Notes: generated by a model from the letters alone, not told the origin. Counted from the first letter of the stretch, positions 46,398 through 57,506 are shown. The stretch: DNA of 64,000 nt from Pelomonas sp. BJYL3 (GCF_027257975.1 NZ_JANZKX010000006.1:310001-374000); one strand, 5' to 3'. Numbers and translations are program-made.

Positions 46398-47516
46398 TCA
46401 TGCCAGATCGCTCAGGGGATGATCCTGGGCCGTCCAGGGGCTCTGGAAGAAGGCGGCCACCATCTCGGGCGTCACGTCCTCGATGCGGGCCGGGTTCCAG
46501 CGCGGGGCGTGGTCCTTGTCGACGGCCAGGGCGCGGATGCCCTCCACCGTCTCGCTGGCCGCGCCCGGGCGCAGGTGGAAGCAGCGGTGAACCAGGTCGC
46601 GCTCCATGCGGAGATCGTCGGCCAGGCTCATCTGGCGGGCGCGGCGCACCTGCTCCAGCGTCACCGCCATCATCAGCGGCGAGCGCTTGCGCAGCGTGGC
46701 CAGGGCATGGCGCGCCCATTCGCTGTCATCGCCGGCCAGCGATTCCATGATGGCCTGCACGCTGGCGGCGCCGAAGTGGCGGTCGATCTGGCGGCGCAGC
46801 TCGCGGTGGTCCGGCGTGGGGGCCAGGTCCACGCGCTCCATGACGGTGGCCACCACATGCTCGGCGCTGGTCTGCAGGCCCTGGCGCAGCGCCTGGATCA
46901 GCTCGGGCAGCACGCTGCTCTTGACGTAGACATCGCCCAGGCCCATCTCGATGGCATCGCCCGCGGCAATGGGCTGGCCGGTCAGCGCCAGCCACTCGCC
47001 CGTGAAGCCGGGGCACTGGCCCAGGAAGAAGCCACCGCCGACGTCCGGGAAGAGGCCGATGTTGGTCTCGGGCATGGCCAGCTTGGAATGCTCGGTCAGC
47101 ACGCGCAGGCGGGCGCCCTGGCTGATGCCCATGCCGCCGCCCATCACCACACCGTCCATCAGGGCGATATAGGGCTTGGGGAAGCGGTGGATCAGGTGGT
47201 TGAGCGCGTATTCCTCGGTGAAGAAGTCCTCCAGGGCGGAGTCCCCGGCCAGCGCGGCCTGGTGGAAGAAGCGGATATCCCCGCCGGCGCAGAAAGCCGC
47301 CGGCTTGCCCTCGCGGCCCTGGCCCAGGACAACCACGGCCTGGATGCCGGGCTCGGCGGCCCAGGCCTTCAGCAGGATGGTCAGGTCGCGGATCATGGCC
47401 AGCGAGAGCGCATTGAGCGCCTGCGGGCGGTTCAGCGTGATCAGGCCCAGGCAGCCATTCACCTCGGCCAGGATCTGGCCCTCGGACTGCAATTGCGGGA
47501 TCAGGGGGGACGTCAT
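46398..47516 (-). CDS. 3-hydroxyisobutyryl-CoA hydrolase-type protein
   Basis: The 372-residue protein belongs to the crotonase superfamily, and its length and motifs fit the hydrolase branch rather than hydratases (about 260 residues). It shows LNRPQALNALSLAMI, AFCAGGDIRFFHQ, MDGVVMGGGMGISQGARLRV, and MPETNIGLFPDVGGGFFL. It would release 3-hydroxyisobutyrate from its CoA ester in valine breakdown. Enoyl-CoA hydratase/isomerase is the less likely reading. No other valine-degradation genes are next to it. Confidence 0.9.
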   Translation of the reverse strand: MTSPLIPQLQSEGQILAEVNGCLGLITLNRPQALNALSLAMIRDLTILLKAWAAEPGIQAVVVLGQGREGKPAAFCAGGDIRFFHQAALAGDSALEDFFTEEYALNHLIHRFPKPYIALMDGVVMGGGMGISQGARLRVLTEHSKLAMPETNIGLFPDVGGGFFLGQCPGFTGEWLALTGQPIAAGDAIEMGLGDVYVKSSVLPELIQALRQGLQTSAEHVVATVMERVDLAPTPDHRELRRQIDRHFGAASVQAIMESLAGDDSEWARHALATLRKRSPLMMAVTLEQVRRARQMSLADDLRMERDLVHRCFHLRPGAASETVEGIRALAVDKDHAPRWNPARIEDVTPEMVAAFFQSPWTAQDHPLSDLA

Positions 47517-47564
47517 GACTACTCCGTTTTATTGTTCAGGGCGCGCGCGGACCTTGCGGACTCC

Positions 47565-48446
47565 TCAACGCACGCGCCGCCAGCCCAGCCATTCATTGCC
47601 GACCAGCGCGGCCAGCACCATAGCACCACCCCAGAGGGCGGAGGAAGACGGGACTTCCCCCGCGCCCCACCACGCCCACAACACCCCGAAGATCACCTCG
47701 AGCAGGCCCAGCAGGGCCACCTCGGGGGCCGGCAGCACGCGGGTGAGGCGCACGACCAGCAGGCAGGGAATGGCCAGCTGCGTCAGGCCCAGGCCGGCCA
47801 GCAGGGTCAGGTCATGCGCGGTGGCCTCGAAGGGCCAGGCCATGGGCAGCGTCATCAGGGCAGACAGCAAGGCGCCGATCAGCACCGCCGGCAGCATGTC
47901 CGGCTTCTCAGTCGAGCTGTCGCTGTGGGCAATGCGCTGCAGCAAGGTCCAGTTGGTGGCCGCCGCCAGCGGCACGGCCAGGGCCACGCCCATGCCGGCC
48001 AGGCTGGCCGCGCTGCCCTGCATCTCGTGGCCGAACATCCAGGCGATGCCCGCGCTGCCCAGCACGATGGCCACCCAGGTCCGTGCCGGCAGGCGGTGAT
48101 GCAGGAACAGCCGCGAGAACAGCGCCGTCAGCAGCGGCCCCAGCGCCATCGTCACCAGCACATTGGCGACGGTGGTCATGGTGATGGCCATCATGAAGGC
48201 CGTGAACATCACCGACCAGCACAGCCCCGAGATCCACACCGCCCGCGGCGTCCGCGGCAGCTGCCGCCAGAACGCCGCCCCCCGCATCCACGAGAGCGCC
48301 GCGACCAGCGACAGCGCATTGAACGCACTCCGCCAGAACGTCACCTCGAAGCCCTTCGCGACCTCCAGATGCCGCGACACCACCCCCGCCGTGCTCCACA
48401 GCAGGGTCACCAGAATCATCAACAGAACTGCTCGACGATGCTTCAT
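47565..48446 (-). CDS. EamA/DMT-family transporter
   Basis: The 293-residue inner-membrane protein has ten predicted helices in two EamA repeats (about 5-140 and 155-285), with TLLWSTAGVVSRHLE at the start and EVALLGLLEVIFGVLWAWWGAGE in the second repeat. Family members export amino acids or other metabolites; the substrate is not visible. The ATG lies just beyond the typA terminator hairpin, so a separate promoter must lie between them or some read-through must occur. Confidence 0.9.
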   Translation of the reverse strand: MKHRRAVLLMILVTLLWSTAGVVSRHLEVAKGFEVTFWRSAFNALSLVAALSWMRGAAFWRQLPRTPRAVWISGLCWSVMFTAFMMAITMTTVANVLVTMALGPLLTALFSRLFLHHRLPARTWVAIVLGSAGIAWMFGHEMQGSAASLAGMGVALAVPLAAATNWTLLQRIAHSDSSTEKPDMLPAVLIGALLSALMTLPMAWPFEATAHDLTLLAGLGLTQLAIPCLLVVRLTRVLPAPEVALLGLLEVIFGVLWAWWGAGEVPSSSALWGGAMVLAALVGNEWLGWRRVR

Positions 48447-48455
48447 GACGACAAA

Positions 48456-48474
48456 GCGGCCCCACCGGGGCCGC
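48456..48474 (-). terminator. Terminator downstream of typA
   Basis: An 8-bp perfect stem GCGGCCCC/GGGGCCGC with a three-base loop is followed on the minus strand by TTTGTCGTC. It lies about 95 bases past the typA stop. A further hairpin, CCGCAGCC/GGCTGCGG at 48561-48580, spans the typA stop codon itself. Confidence 0.7.
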
Positions 48475-48569
48475 TCTCAACGATCTGGCTGGAACCCCCT
48501 CTCGGAGGGGGCTGGGGAGAGCCCAATTCCCGCGCAAAGCGCAACGCATGGCGCGGGAAGCCGCAGCCA

Positions 48570-50402
48570 TCAGGCTGCGGATTCGCGCGACATGCGCTTG
48601 CGCTCGTGCTCGACGAGGTAGCGCTTGCGCAGACGCACGCTCTTGGGCGTGATCTCGACCAGCTCGTCGTCATCGATGAAGTCCACGCCGTACTCCAGCG
48701 TGAGGTCGATCGGCGGCGTGATCTTGATCGCGTCTTCCTTGCCGCTGACACGGAAGTTGGTCAGCTGCTTGGTGCGGGTGGCGTTGACCACCAGGTCGTT
48801 CTCGCGGTTGTGGATGCCGACGATCATGCCCTCGTAGACCGGATCATTGGCCTTGACGAACATGCGGCCGCGGTCGTCCAGCTTGCCCAGGGCGTAAGTG
48901 AAGATCTCACCGGCGTCCATGGAGATCAGCACGCCGTTCTTGCGGCCGCCGATCTCGCCCTTGTGCGGCTCGTAGCCGTCGAAGATGGAGGAGATCAGGC
49001 CCGAGCCACGCGTCAGGTTCATGAACTCGTTGGAGAACCCGATCAGGCCGCGGGCCGGGATGCGGTACTCGAGGCGCACACGGCCGTGGCCGTCCGGCTC
49101 CATATTGACCAGGTCGCCCTTGCGCAGACCCAGCGCCTGCATCACGCCACCCTGGTGGATTTCTTCCACGTCGGCCGTCACCAGCTCCATGGGCTCGCAC
49201 TTCACGCCGTCAATGTCCTTGAACATCACGCGGGGCTTGGACACGGCCAGCTCGTAGCCTTCACGGCGCATGTTCTCCAGCAGGATGGTCAGGTGCAGTT
49301 CGCCGCGGCCGCAGACCTCGAAGACGCCGTCTTCGTCGGTTTCCTTCACGCGCAGGGCGACGTTGTGCTGCAGTTCCTTCTGCAGGCGGTCCCAGATCTG
49401 GCGGCTGGTGACGTACTTGCCTTCGCGACCGGCCAGCGGGCTGGTGTTGACGCAGAAGTTCATGGTCAGCGTCGGCTCGTCCACCTTCAGCATGGGCAGC
49501 GGCTGAGGATTGAGCGGGTCGGTGACGGTCACGCCGATCCCGACTTCGTCGATGCCGTTGATCAGCACGATATTGCCCGGGCCGGCCTCGGTGACCTGCA
49601 CGCGGTCCAGACCCTGGAAGGTCAGCACCTGGTTGATGCGGCCGGTGACGGTCTTGCCATCCGGGCCTTCCATCACGGCCACGTTCATGCCGGGCTTGAT
49701 GGTGCCCTGGCTGATGCGGCCCACGCCGATGCGGCCGACGAAGGTCGAGAAGTCCAGCGCCGAGATCTGCAGCTGCAGCGGTGCATCGGGGTCACCCTTC
49801 TGCGGCGGCACGTGCTTCAGGATGGTGTTGAAGAGGGCCGACATGTCGGGGCCCCACTGGGCGCCGGGCTCGCCCTCTTCCAGCGAGGTCCAGCCGTTGA
49901 TGCCCGAGGCGTAGACCACGGGGAAGTCCAGCTGTTCGTCCGTGGCGCCGAGCTTGTCGAACAGGTCGAAGGCGGCGTTGATCACGGAGTCCGGCTTGGC
50001 GCCGGGCTTGTCCACCTTGTTGACCACGACGATGGGGCGCAGGCCCAGGGCCAGGGCCTTCTTGGTCACGAAGCGCGTCTGGGGCATGGGGCCCTCTTGC
50101 GCATCGATCAGCAGCACCACGCCGTCCACCATGGACAGGGCGCGCTCGACCTCGCCGCCGAAGTCCGCGTGGCCCGGGGTGTCCACGATGTTGATGTGGG
50201 TGCCTTCCCAGGACACGGCGCAGTTCTTGGCCAGGATGGTGATGCCGCGCTCGCGCTCGATGGCATTGCTGTCCATCACGGTGTCGACGACCTTCTCGTG
50301 GTCGGCGAAGGTGCCGCTCTGGCGCAGAAGCTGGTCCACCATGGTGGTCTTGCCATGGTCAACGTGGGCAATGATGGCGATGTTGCGGATTTGGGTGCTC
50401 AT
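48570..50402 (-). CDS. typA: Ribosome-associated translational GTPase TypA/BipA
   Basis: The 610-residue protein has the GTPase motifs [10 protein letters not shown] (G1), RGITI (G2), DTPGHADF (G3) and NKVDKPGA (G4), followed by elongation-factor domains and the BipA-specific C-terminus ([22 protein letters not shown]). It aids 50S assembly, especially in cold or stress. It follows truB by 91 bases in the same direction, as is common in Burkholderiales. Confidence 0.98.
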   Translation of the reverse strand: MSTQIRNIAIIAHVDHGKTTMVDQLLRQSGTFADHEKVVDTVMDSNAIERERGITILAKNCAVSWEGTHINIVDTPGHADFGGEVERALSMVDGVVLLIDAQEGPMPQTRFVTKKALALGLRPIVVVNKVDKPGAKPDSVINAAFDLFDKLGATDEQLDFPVVYASGINGWTSLEEGEPGAQWGPDMSALFNTILKHVPPQKGDPDAPLQLQISALDFSTFVGRIGVGRISQGTIKPGMNVAVMEGPDGKTVTGRINQVLTFQGLDRVQVTEAGPGNIVLINGIDEVGIGVTVTDPLNPQPLPMLKVDEPTLTMNFCVNTSPLAGREGKYVTSRQIWDRLQKELQHNVALRVKETDEDGVFEVCGRGELHLTILLENMRREGYELAVSKPRVMFKDIDGVKCEPMELVTADVEEIHQGGVMQALGLRKGDLVNMEPDGHGRVRLEYRIPARGLIGFSNEFMNLTRGSGLISSIFDGYEPHKGEIGGRKNGVLISMDAGEIFTYALGKLDDRGRMFVKANDPVYEGMIVGIHNRENDLVVNATRTKQLTNFRVSGKEDAIKITPPIDLTLEYGVDFIDDDELVEITPKSVRLRKRYLVEHERKRMSRESAA

Positions 50403-50493
50403 AAATGCTCGCTAGGTAATCGTCTTGCGGCGCGGAACCGAAGTGCCGCCGCGGGGCAGTCGTTGGGCCGGTCTGGCCGAGGAATCAGCCGGA

Positions 50494-51492
50494 TCAGGTG
50501 CCGGGCCCGGCCAGGAGGGACTGCACCTCCTGCGGACTCAGCAGCCGATCGGCGATCAGCTCGCCGGCCTTCACGTGTGCGCTGCCCAGGAATGCTTGCG
50601 GTTCAGGTCCGTAGACCCTCACCTGCCCGGCATCTGCGGCGGCAACGCGTCGCCGCAGTCCCGAGAGGAATCGCCCGGCCTCGTCGGCATCCAGCCGAAG
50701 GGCGGGCCAGTCCTGCAGCAGGCTGTCCGGCGGGCGCAAGAGCGCCAGTCGCTCGTCTTCACTCATGGCCGCCAGGGCGTCCAGGGTGATGGCATCTTCC
50801 ACCCGCAGCGGACCGCTGCCGGTGCGCCGCAGCGCGCTCAGGTGCGCGCCGCAGCCCAGCCGCTCGCCGATGTCCTCGCCCAGGGTGCGGATGTAGGTGC
50901 CCTTGGTGCATCGGACGGCAATGCGGAGTTGTTGGATCTCGCCATCCTGCCAGTCGAGGATGTCGATGCGATGAATGGTGACGCGCCGCGCCGGGCGCTC
51001 GATGGTGATGCCCTGCCGTGCATAGTCGTACAGCGCCTTGCCCTCGTGCTTGAGCGCCGAGTGCATGGGCGGGACCTGGTCAATCTCGCCCGTGAAGGCG
51101 GCGCAGGCGGCCTCGATCTGCTCGCGCGTCACGTTCACCGGGCGGCGCTGCAGGACCTCGCCCTCGGCGTCGCCGGTGCTGGTCTTGACGCCCAGCTGCA
51201 GCACGGCCTCGTAGGCCTTGTCGGCGTCCAGGCTGACCTGGCTGAACTTGGTGCCCGCGCCGAAGCACAGGGGCAGCAGGCCGGTGGCCAGCGGGTCCAG
51301 GGTGCCCGTGTGGCCGGCCTTCTCGGCGCGCAGCAGCCACTTCGCCTTCTGCAATGCGTCGTTGCTGGACAGGCCCAGGGGCTTGTCCAGCAGGAGCACG
51401 CCATGCACCGGCCGGCGCTGGATGCGCTGGCGCGGGGCACGGGCCGGCGCTGCGGGCGCCTGCTCGGGGGCGAGGTCGGGGGTACGGCTCAA
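50494..51492 (-). CDS. truB: tRNA pseudouridine-55 synthase TruB
   Basis: The 332-residue enzyme carries the TruB motif GVLLLDKPLGLSSN and the catalytic Asp in KAGHTGTLDPLATGLLPLCFG, plus the C-terminal PUA-like region. It modifies U55 of tRNAs. A Pro/Ala/Arg-rich N-terminal extension of about 28 residues precedes the core. It starts 36 bases after rbfA. Confidence 0.97.
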   Translation of the reverse strand: MSRTPDLAPEQAPAAPARAPRQRIQRRPVHGVLLLDKPLGLSSNDALQKAKWLLRAEKAGHTGTLDPLATGLLPLCFGAGTKFSQVSLDADKAYEAVLQLGVKTSTGDAEGEVLQRRPVNVTREQIEAACAAFTGEIDQVPPMHSALKHEGKALYDYARQGITIERPARRVTIHRIDILDWQDGEIQQLRIAVRCTKGTYIRTLGEDIGERLGCGAHLSALRRTGSGPLRVEDAITLDALAAMSEDERLALLRPPDSLLQDWPALRLDADEAGRFLSGLRRRVAAADAGQVRVYGPEPQAFLGSAHVKAGELIADRLLSPQEVQSLLAGPGT

Positions 51493-51528
51493 GAGTCTCT
51501 TCTCAGGGATGGCGAGTCGGCGCGCGGC

Positions 51529-51912
51529 TCAGTCCTCGCGGTCGTCGTCTTCGTCCTTCACGCGGGTGGCATTGGCCTTGGCGATCAGGCTGCTCATCTC
51601 GGCCGCGCGCTCGATGCTGCGGTCGTAATGGAAATGCAGGGTGGGGACGGTGTGGATCTGCAGACGCTTGAACAGCCCGTTGCGCAGGAAGCCGGCGGCC
51701 TCGTTCAGCGCGGCGGCCGAGGCCTCCGGATCGCCGACCAGCACCGAGAAGAAGACCTTGGCGTGGGCGTAGTCCGGCGTCACCTCGACGGCATTGACCG
51801 TGGCCATGCCCACGCGGGGATCCTTCAGCTCACGGATGAGCTCGGAGAGGTCGCGCTGGATCTGGTCGGCCACACGGAAGCCGCGGTTGGGAATGGAACG
51901 CTTGTGTCGCAT
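51529..51912 (-). CDS. rbfA: 30S ribosome-binding factor RbfA
   Basis: The 127-residue protein starts [47 protein letters not shown] and contains LPTLHFHYD-like [15 protein letters not shown], both typical of RbfA. It binds the 30S subunit during 16S rRNA 5'-end maturation. The acidic tail (KDEDDDRED) is a common feature. A hairpin separates it from infB. Confidence 0.96.
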   Translation of the reverse strand: MRHKRSIPNRGFRVADQIQRDLSELIRELKDPRVGMATVNAVEVTPDYAHAKVFFSVLVGDPEASAAALNEAAGFLRNGLFKRLQIHTVPTLHFHYDRSIERAAEMSSLIAKANATRVKDEDDDRED

Positions 51913-51930
51913 GGTGGATTCCTTTCAAGC

Positions 51931-51964
51931 ACAAACCCCGCCGCATTGCTGAGGCGGGGTTTGT
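51931..51964 (-). terminator. Intercistronic hairpin between infB and rbfA
   Basis: A perfect 12-bp stem ACAAACCCCGCC/GGCGGGGTTTGT encloses a 10-base loop. The T residues lie inside the stem end, so it may act as a partial terminator or as a stability element that lowers rbfA-truB expression relative to infB. Confidence 0.65.
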
Positions 51965-51986
51965 CGGCCGGGGCCCGCTTGCCTTG

Positions 51987-54944
51987 TTACAGCGTACGCG
52001 CCACTTCCTTGATTTCAAAGAACTCGAGCTGGTCGCCCTCGGCGATGTCGTTGTAGTTCTTGAGCTTGATACCGCACTCGAAGCCTTCCTTGACTTCCTT
52101 GACGTCGTCCTTCTCGCGGCGGACGGATTCGACCTCGCCCGTGTAGATGACGATGTTGTCGCGCAGCAGGCGGAACTTGGCGTTGCGGCGCACCAGGCCG
52201 GAGGTGACCATGGAGCCGGCCACCGTACCGATCTTGGAGGCCACGAAGACCACGCGGATCTCGGCCGTGCCCAGCGCTTCTTCTTTCTGCTCCGGCGCCA
52301 GCATGCCGCCCATCGCTGCCTTCACCTCATCCACGGCGTCGTAGATGATGTTGTAGTAGCGCAGGTCGACGCCGTTGTGCTCGGCCAGCTTGCGGGCACC
52401 CGCGTCAGCACGGGTGTTGAAGCCGATGATGATGGCCTTGGAGGCGATCGCCAGGTTGACGTCGGACTCGCTGATGCCACCCACGGCGGCGTGCACGATC
52501 TGCACCTTGACCTCGTCGGTCGAGAGCTTGAGCAGCGAAGCGGCCAGCGCTTCCTGCGAGCCTTGCACGTCGGCCTTGATGATCAGCGGCAGAGTCTGGA
52601 CATCGCCGGCGGCCATGTCGGAGAACATGTTCTCCAGCTTGGCGGCCTGCTGCTTGGCCAGCTTGACGTCGCGGTACTTGCCTTGGCGGAAGGTGGCCAC
52701 TTCACGGGCGCGGCGCTCGTCGCCCAGCACCATGAACTCGTCACCGGCCTGCGGCACTTCGGTCAGGCCCTGGATTTCCACCGGGATGGAAGGACCGGCT
52801 TCCTGGCAAGGCTTGCCGTCCTCGTCCAGCATGGCGCGCACGCGGCCGTAGGTCGAGCCGGCCAGCACCACGTCGCCGCGCTTGAGCGTACCGCTCTGCA
52901 CCAGCACCGTGGCCACGGGGCCGCGGCCCTTGTCCAGCTTGGCTTCGATGACCAGGCCCTTGGCCATGGAGGCCACCGGGGCCTTGAGCTCCAGCACTTC
53001 GGCCTGCAGCAGGACTTGCTCCAGCAGGCTGTCGATGCCTTCGCCGGTCTTGGCGGACACGGGCACGAAGGGCGAATCGCCGCCGAATTCTTCCGGCACG
53101 ACTTCCTCGGCCACCAGCTCGCTCTTCACGCGATCCAGGTTGGCGCCGGGCTTGTCGATCTTGTTGATCGCCACGACCAGGGGCACGCCGGCCGCCTTGG
53201 CGTGGTGGATGGCTTCCTTGGTCTGAGGCATGACGCCGTCATCGGCCGCGACGACCAGGATGACGATGTCAGTGGCCTTGGCACCGCGGGCACGCATGGC
53301 CGTGAAGGCCTCGTGACCCGGGGTGTCAAGGAAGCTGATCATGCCGCGCGGCGTGTCGACGTGGTAAGCGCCGATGTGCTGCGTGATGCCGCCGGCTTCG
53401 CCAGCCGCGACGCGGGCACGGCGGATGTAGTCCAGCAGCGAGGTCTTGCCGTGGTCGACGTGGCCCATGACGGTCACGACCGGTGCGCGCGGCAGCAGCT
53501 CGTGTTCCTTGTCGGCGTCGGCGCCCTCTTCTTCCAGGAAGGCATCCGGATCGTCCAGCTTGGCGGCAAACGCCTTGTGGCCCATTTCCTCGACCACGAT
53601 CATGGCCGTTTCCTGGTCCAGCTGCTGGTTGATGGTGACCATCTGGCCCAGCAGCATCAGCTTCTTGATGACCTCGGACGCCTTGATGGACATCTTGTGG
53701 GCCAGGTCCGCGACCGAGATGGTCTCGGGCACGTGCACTTCCTGGATCACCGGTTCCGTCGGGGCGGCGTAGTTGCTGTTGCCACCGCGGTCGTTGCGGT
53801 CGCCACGGCGGCCTGCGCCACCCTTGGGCGCGCGCCAGCCCGGCGTGCTGCGAGCCGCACCAGCGGGAGCGGTGTCGCCACGGGTCTTGAGGCCGCGCTT
53901 CTTGGCGGCGTCATCGGCCCAGCTCGACGAGAGCTTCTCGCTCTTGACGGACTTCTTGTCCCCCGGCTTGGCGCCGGCACCGGCGTTGGCCGTGGCTGGC
54001 GTGGCAGCGCCCGGAGCGCCCGGCTTCTTGTGGATGGTGCCCTTGATTTCCTTGGCAGGCTCGGCGGGCTTGGGCTCTTCCTTCTTCGCGACCAGCACCT
54101 TCTTGGGTGCGTTCATCATCGCGCGGATGGCGGCGGCCTCGGCCTCGGCGGCCTTGCGGCGGCGTTCCAGGTCGGCCTGGCGCTGCTTTTCGTCGGCGGC
54201 GCTGTCACCGGCCTTGACGACGCGCAGCTGGGGCTTGGGCGGTTCGGCCGGTGCGGCGGCGGCAGCCACGGGCGCAGGCGCCGGGGCGGCCACGGGCGCG
54301 GGGGCCGGTGCAGCGGGTGCGGGCGCAGGCTTGCCTTCGGCGGCGGCCTTGGCGGTAGCTTCAGCAGCGGCCTTGGCGGCGGCTTCGGCGGCGGCCTTGG
54401 CGGCAGCTTCGGCAGCGGCCTTGGCTTCGGCCTCGGCGGCGATGCGAGCTTCCTCGTCGCGGCGGCGCTGTTCCTCAGCTTCGCGGGCGCGGCGCTCGGC
54501 TTCCTCACGCTCGCGCATGCGGGTCGCCAGCTCCTCTTCCTGCTTGCGCAGGGCGTCGGCCTGGGCGCGGGCTTCTTCCTCGCGGCGCTGCAGTTCGGCT
54601 TCCTGCTCGGCCTGCAGATTGGATTCATCCACGCCGGAGGCATCGTCACGCTTGACGAACACGCGCTTCTTGCGCACTTCGACCTGGATGGTGCGGGCCT
54701 TGCCGCTGGCATCGGCCTGCTTGATCTCGCTGGTCGACTTGCGGGTCAGCGTGATCTTCTTGCGTTCGGCGCTGCTGGTGCCATGCGCAGTGCGCAGGTA
54801 GTCCAGCAGACGCTCCTTGTCGGCTTCGTTGAGCGCATCTTCGGCAGACGCCTTCTTGACGCCGGCAGCCTGAAGCTGCTCAAGCAGCGTGCTGGCAGGC
54901 CTGTTCAGCTCTGCAGCAAACTGGGCGACGGTGGTCACAGCCAT
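51987..54944 (-). CDS. infB: Translation initiation factor IF-2
   Basis: The 985-residue protein has an N-terminal IF2 domain ([38 protein letters not shown]) and a long Ala/Lys/Glu- and Pro-rich linker (about residues 100-380, highly repetitive). The GTPase follows ([35 protein letters not shown]), then the C-terminal fMet-tRNA-binding domains. It places initiator tRNA on the 30S subunit. ATG 54944 is preferred to a longer frame because the family N-terminus begins there. The linker is longer than in E. coli, as usual in Burkholderiales. Confidence 0.98.
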   Translation of the reverse strand: MAVTTVAQFAAELNRPASTLLEQLQAAGVKKASAEDALNEADKERLLDYLRTAHGTSSAERKKITLTRKSTSEIKQADASGKARTIQVEVRKKRVFVKRDDASGVDESNLQAEQEAELQRREEEARAQADALRKQEEELATRMREREEAERRAREAEEQRRRDEEARIAAEAEAKAAAEAAAKAAAEAAAKAAAEATAKAAAEGKPAPAPAAPAPAPVAAPAPAPVAAAAAPAEPPKPQLRVVKAGDSAADEKQRQADLERRRKAAEAEAAAIRAMMNAPKKVLVAKKEEPKPAEPAKEIKGTIHKKPGAPGAATPATANAGAGAKPGDKKSVKSEKLSSSWADDAAKKRGLKTRGDTAPAGAARSTPGWRAPKGGAGRRGDRNDRGGNSNYAAPTEPVIQEVHVPETISVADLAHKMSIKASEVIKKLMLLGQMVTINQQLDQETAMIVVEEMGHKAFAAKLDDPDAFLEEEGADADKEHELLPRAPVVTVMGHVDHGKTSLLDYIRRARVAAGEAGGITQHIGAYHVDTPRGMISFLDTPGHEAFTAMRARGAKATDIVILVVAADDGVMPQTKEAIHHAKAAGVPLVVAINKIDKPGANLDRVKSELVAEEVVPEEFGGDSPFVPVSAKTGEGIDSLLEQVLLQAEVLELKAPVASMAKGLVIEAKLDKGRGPVATVLVQSGTLKRGDVVLAGSTYGRVRAMLDEDGKPCQEAGPSIPVEIQGLTEVPQAGDEFMVLGDERRAREVATFRQGKYRDVKLAKQQAAKLENMFSDMAAGDVQTLPLIIKADVQGSQEALAASLLKLSTDEVKVQIVHAAVGGISESDVNLAIASKAIIIGFNTRADAGARKLAEHNGVDLRYYNIIYDAVDEVKAAMGGMLAPEQKEEALGTAEIRVVFVASKIGTVAGSMVTSGLVRRNAKFRLLRDNIVIYTGEVESVRREKDDVKEVKEGFECGIKLKNYNDIAEGDQLEFFEIKEVARTL

Positions 54945-54994
54945 GTGGGGATCCTTCTGGGTAATCTGGGTGCGAATGGTTGCGTGCCTGCGGA

Positions 54995-56473
54995 TCAGGC
55001 GTTGAACCAATGTTCGCGGGCCTTCATGATCATGGCGCGGGCCTGAGCCTCGTCCATGCCGGCCAGTTCAACGAGTTCATCGACGGCCAGGTCGGCCAGG
55101 TCGTCGCGGGTATGGATGTCACCGTCGGCGAGCTTGGCGATCAGGTCGGGCGTCACGCCCTCCAGATCGCGCAGGTCTTGGGACACTTCCTCGACCTTTT
55201 CCTCGCGGGCAATTTCCATGGTCAGCAGCGCATCCTTGGCACGGGCGCGCAACTCGTTGACTGTGTCCTCGTCGAAGGCCTCGACTTCCAGCATTTCCTG
55301 CATGGGCACATAGGCCACTTCTTCCAGGCTGGTGAACCCTTCGGCGATCAGGATATCGGCCACTTCCTCGTCCACATCGAGCTTGTCGACGAAGAGCTTG
55401 CGGACCGATTCCGACTCCTGAGCTTGCTTGGCGGCCGATTCCTCGGCCGTCATGATGTTGATGCGCCAGCCCGTCAGCTCAGAGGCCAGGCGCACGTTCT
55501 GACCACCGCGACCGATCGCGATGGCCAGGTTCTCTTCGTCCACGACCACATCCATGGCGTGGCGTTCCTCGTCCACCACGATGGACTGGACGTTGGCCGG
55601 CGCCAGGGCGCCGATCACGAACTGGGCGGGGTCTTCCGACCACAGCACGATGTCCACGCGCTCGCCGGCCAGCTCATTGGTCACGCCGTTGACGCGCGAA
55701 CCGCGCACGCCCACGCAGGTGCCGATGGGGTCGACGCGCTTGTCGTGCGACAGCACGGCGATCTTGGCGCGCGAGCCGGAGTCACGGGCGCAGCTCTTGA
55801 TCTCCAGCAGGCCCTGCTCGATCTCGGGCACCTCCTGGGCGAACAGCTCCTTCATGAATTCGGGGCTGGAGCGCGAGAGCATGATCTGCGGGCCACGCTG
55901 GGTGGGGTCCACGCCGAGGATCACGGCACGCACGCGGTCACCGGTGCGCAGGTTTTCCTTGGGGATCATCTCGTTGCGGCGCAGGCGCGCTTCCACGCGG
56001 CCAGACTCGGCAATGATGTCGCCCTTGTCCAGGCGCTTGACGGTGCCGATGAAGATCTTCTCGCCGCGCGAGAGGAAGTCGTTCAGCAGCTGCTCGCGCT
56101 CGGCGTCACGGATCTTCTGCAGGATGACCTGCTTGGCGGCCTGCGCGCCGATACGGCCGATGGGCACGGACTCGACAGGCTCTTCGATGTGGTCATCGAT
56201 CTCGATGTCGGGGATCTGCTCCTGGGCTTCGAAGAGCAGGATCTCGGCGTCGGCGTTCTGCAGGCCGGCCTCGTTGGGCACGACGTGCCAGCGGCGGAAG
56301 GTCTCGTACTCGCCGGAGTCACGGTCGATGGCCACACGGATGTCGACCTCACCGCCATACAACTTCTTGGTGGCCGAAGCCAGGGCCGCTTCCACGGCAC
56401 CAAACACCACATCGCGCTCCACGCTCTTCTCGCGGGAGATGGCGTCCACCAGCATCAACAGTTCGCGGTTCAT
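54995..56473 (-). CDS. nusA: Transcription elongation/termination factor NusA
   Basis: The 492-residue protein begins [37 protein letters not shown], continues through the S1 and KH domains ([47 protein letters not shown]) and ends with the acidic repeats that contact RNA polymerase. It modulates pausing, termination and antitermination. It overlaps rimP by four bases, so the two are translated together. Confidence 0.98.
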   Translation of the reverse strand: MNRELLMLVDAISREKSVERDVVFGAVEAALASATKKLYGGEVDIRVAIDRDSGEYETFRRWHVVPNEAGLQNADAEILLFEAQEQIPDIEIDDHIEEPVESVPIGRIGAQAAKQVILQKIRDAEREQLLNDFLSRGEKIFIGTVKRLDKGDIIAESGRVEARLRRNEMIPKENLRTGDRVRAVILGVDPTQRGPQIMLSRSSPEFMKELFAQEVPEIEQGLLEIKSCARDSGSRAKIAVLSHDKRVDPIGTCVGVRGSRVNGVTNELAGERVDIVLWSEDPAQFVIGALAPANVQSIVVDEERHAMDVVVDEENLAIAIGRGGQNVRLASELTGWRINIMTAEESAAKQAQESESVRKLFVDKLDVDEEVADILIAEGFTSLEEVAYVPMQEMLEVEAFDEDTVNELRARAKDALLTMEIAREEKVEEVSQDLRDLEGVTPDLIAKLADGDIHTRDDLADLAVDELVELAGMDEAQARAMIMKAREHWFNA

Positions 56474-57099
56474 TGATCGAGACCTCCGTCAACCTTGTCA
56501 TCCTGATCGGCAGTCTCGACAGACTGCCGGGCCTTGGCGTTGCTCTGCTTCTTCTTCGCAGGTTTCGCGGCCTTGGCCTTCATTGCTGCGGCCTGCCCGG
56601 GAGTGGCAGCGCCCTTGGGGGCGGCATTGCGCCCCTTGAAAGTGATTTCTGGAACCAGCTTGGCGCTGCGGACCTCGTCCAGCGCGAAGTCCAGGGCCTG
56701 CTCGGTCTTGCCGTCGATGAAGACCACGCGCCAGCCCTCGCCCTCGGCAGACAGGACGCCGCGGTACTTCTTGCGGCCCTGGAAGGCCTCGCGCAGGGTG
56801 ATCTCGACCTCGTGGCCGGCAAAGCGCTGGTAATCAGCCAGCTTGTTGAGCGGACGATCCACCCCCGGCGAGGACACCTCAAGCCGGGCGTAATCTGCAC
56901 CTTCCACCTCCAGCACGTACTGCAACTGGCGCGTCACGCGCTCGCAGTCGTCCACCGTGATCACCTCACCGGCCAGCGCCTGCTCAGGCAGCTTGTCGAT
57001 GTAGACGCGCAGCAAACCGCCGGCACTGCGCTCGCAGTCCACCAGCTCGTAACCCAGACCGGTCACGGTTTTCTCTACAGCAGCTTGCCAATTCGTCAT
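56470..57099 (-). CDS. rimP: Ribosome maturation factor RimP
   Basis: The 209-residue protein begins [36 protein letters not shown] and contains [30 protein letters not shown], the RimP signature. It aids 30S assembly. A Lys/Ala-rich C-terminal extension (about residues 160-209) exceeds the E. coli length of 150. ATG 57099 is fixed by the family start; the frame is open further upstream but into the leader. It is the first gene of the operon. Confidence 0.96.
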   Translation of the reverse strand: MTNWQAAVEKTVTGLGYELVDCERSAGGLLRVYIDKLPEQALAGEVITVDDCERVTRQLQYVLEVEGADYARLEVSSPGVDRPLNKLADYQRFAGHEVEITLREAFQGRKKYRGVLSAEGEGWRVVFIDGKTEQALDFALDEVRSAKLVPEITFKGRNAAPKGAATPGQAAAMKAKAAKPAKKKQSNAKARQSVETADQDDKVDGGLDQ

Positions 57100-57327
57100 G
57101 CGTTCGGTGTGGGCTTCTAGTCTCTCGAGGAGCAAAAAAACAGCAGTCAAAAAGCGCCTGAAGCTCTGCCGCACGGGCACGTTGACTCGGCTTTCGCCGG
57201 GCCAGCGCGGACTCCCCGCACCGCAGAGCACTCAAGCGGTCGCTCGACCGATGACCCGCGCCTCAAGGACCCAGGCCACCCATCAAACAGAAAACTTCAG
57301 AACAAAAGTTCCATCGCCAGATCAAGC

Positions 57328-57356
57328 AAAAAAAATGGGCTGGAAAAATCCGCCCA
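57328..57356 (-). terminator. Intrinsic terminator in the leader of the rimP-nusA-infB operon
   Basis: On the minus strand a stem TGGGC-GG/CC-GCCCA with a bulged A is followed by eight T residues. It lies about 230 bases before the rimP start, so transcripts from the promoter at 57507-57535 meet it before any gene. Confidence 0.78.
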
Positions 57357-57500
57357 CATCTGAGTGCCATTCAAGTTCATGAAAGCACCCTCTGCCAGAC
57401 ATGCACCTGGTGCATGCCGCCTGAAGCTTCTTGCGCTGTGCCTTCAACCAACCGGCACCGCCGCCAATCAAACCAACAGGCGCTTCACTTATTCAGCGAA
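57336..57500 (-). ncRNA. Structured leader / candidate small RNA upstream of rimP
   Basis: Transcription from the minus-strand promoter at about 57500 would yield some 165 bases plus the U tract. The RNA contains an 8-bp 5' hairpin (57482-57489 with 57495-57502), a GUGCC/GGCAC hairpin, an AUGCACC palindrome (57401-57415) and the terminator hairpin. It may be a stand-alone small RNA or the attenuated leader of rimP-nusA-infB. 6S RNA was considered, but the expected pairing of 5' and 3' ends is not clear. Confidence 0.5.
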
Positions 57501-57506
57501 GCCAGG

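Noticed and set aside
44364-50789. Uninterrupted plus-strand open frame of over 2,100 codons
   Set aside because: It lies antisense to fhs, the hydrolase, eamA and typA. Its translation is Gly/His/Gln/Arg-rich without domains. In GC-rich DNA with strong third-position bias such antisense frames arise by chance.
51984-55046. 1,020-codon plus-strand frame opposite infB
   Set aside because: It is the mirror of the highly repetitive, Ala-rich IF-2 linker and GTPase coding sequence. Its Gly/His-rich translation has no recognisable motif.
57336-57500. 6S RNA as identity of the leader upstream of rimP
   Set aside because: Size and promoter would fit, but the 5' and 3' ends do not form the long closing stem with a central bubble that 6S RNA needs, and the local hairpins are strong.
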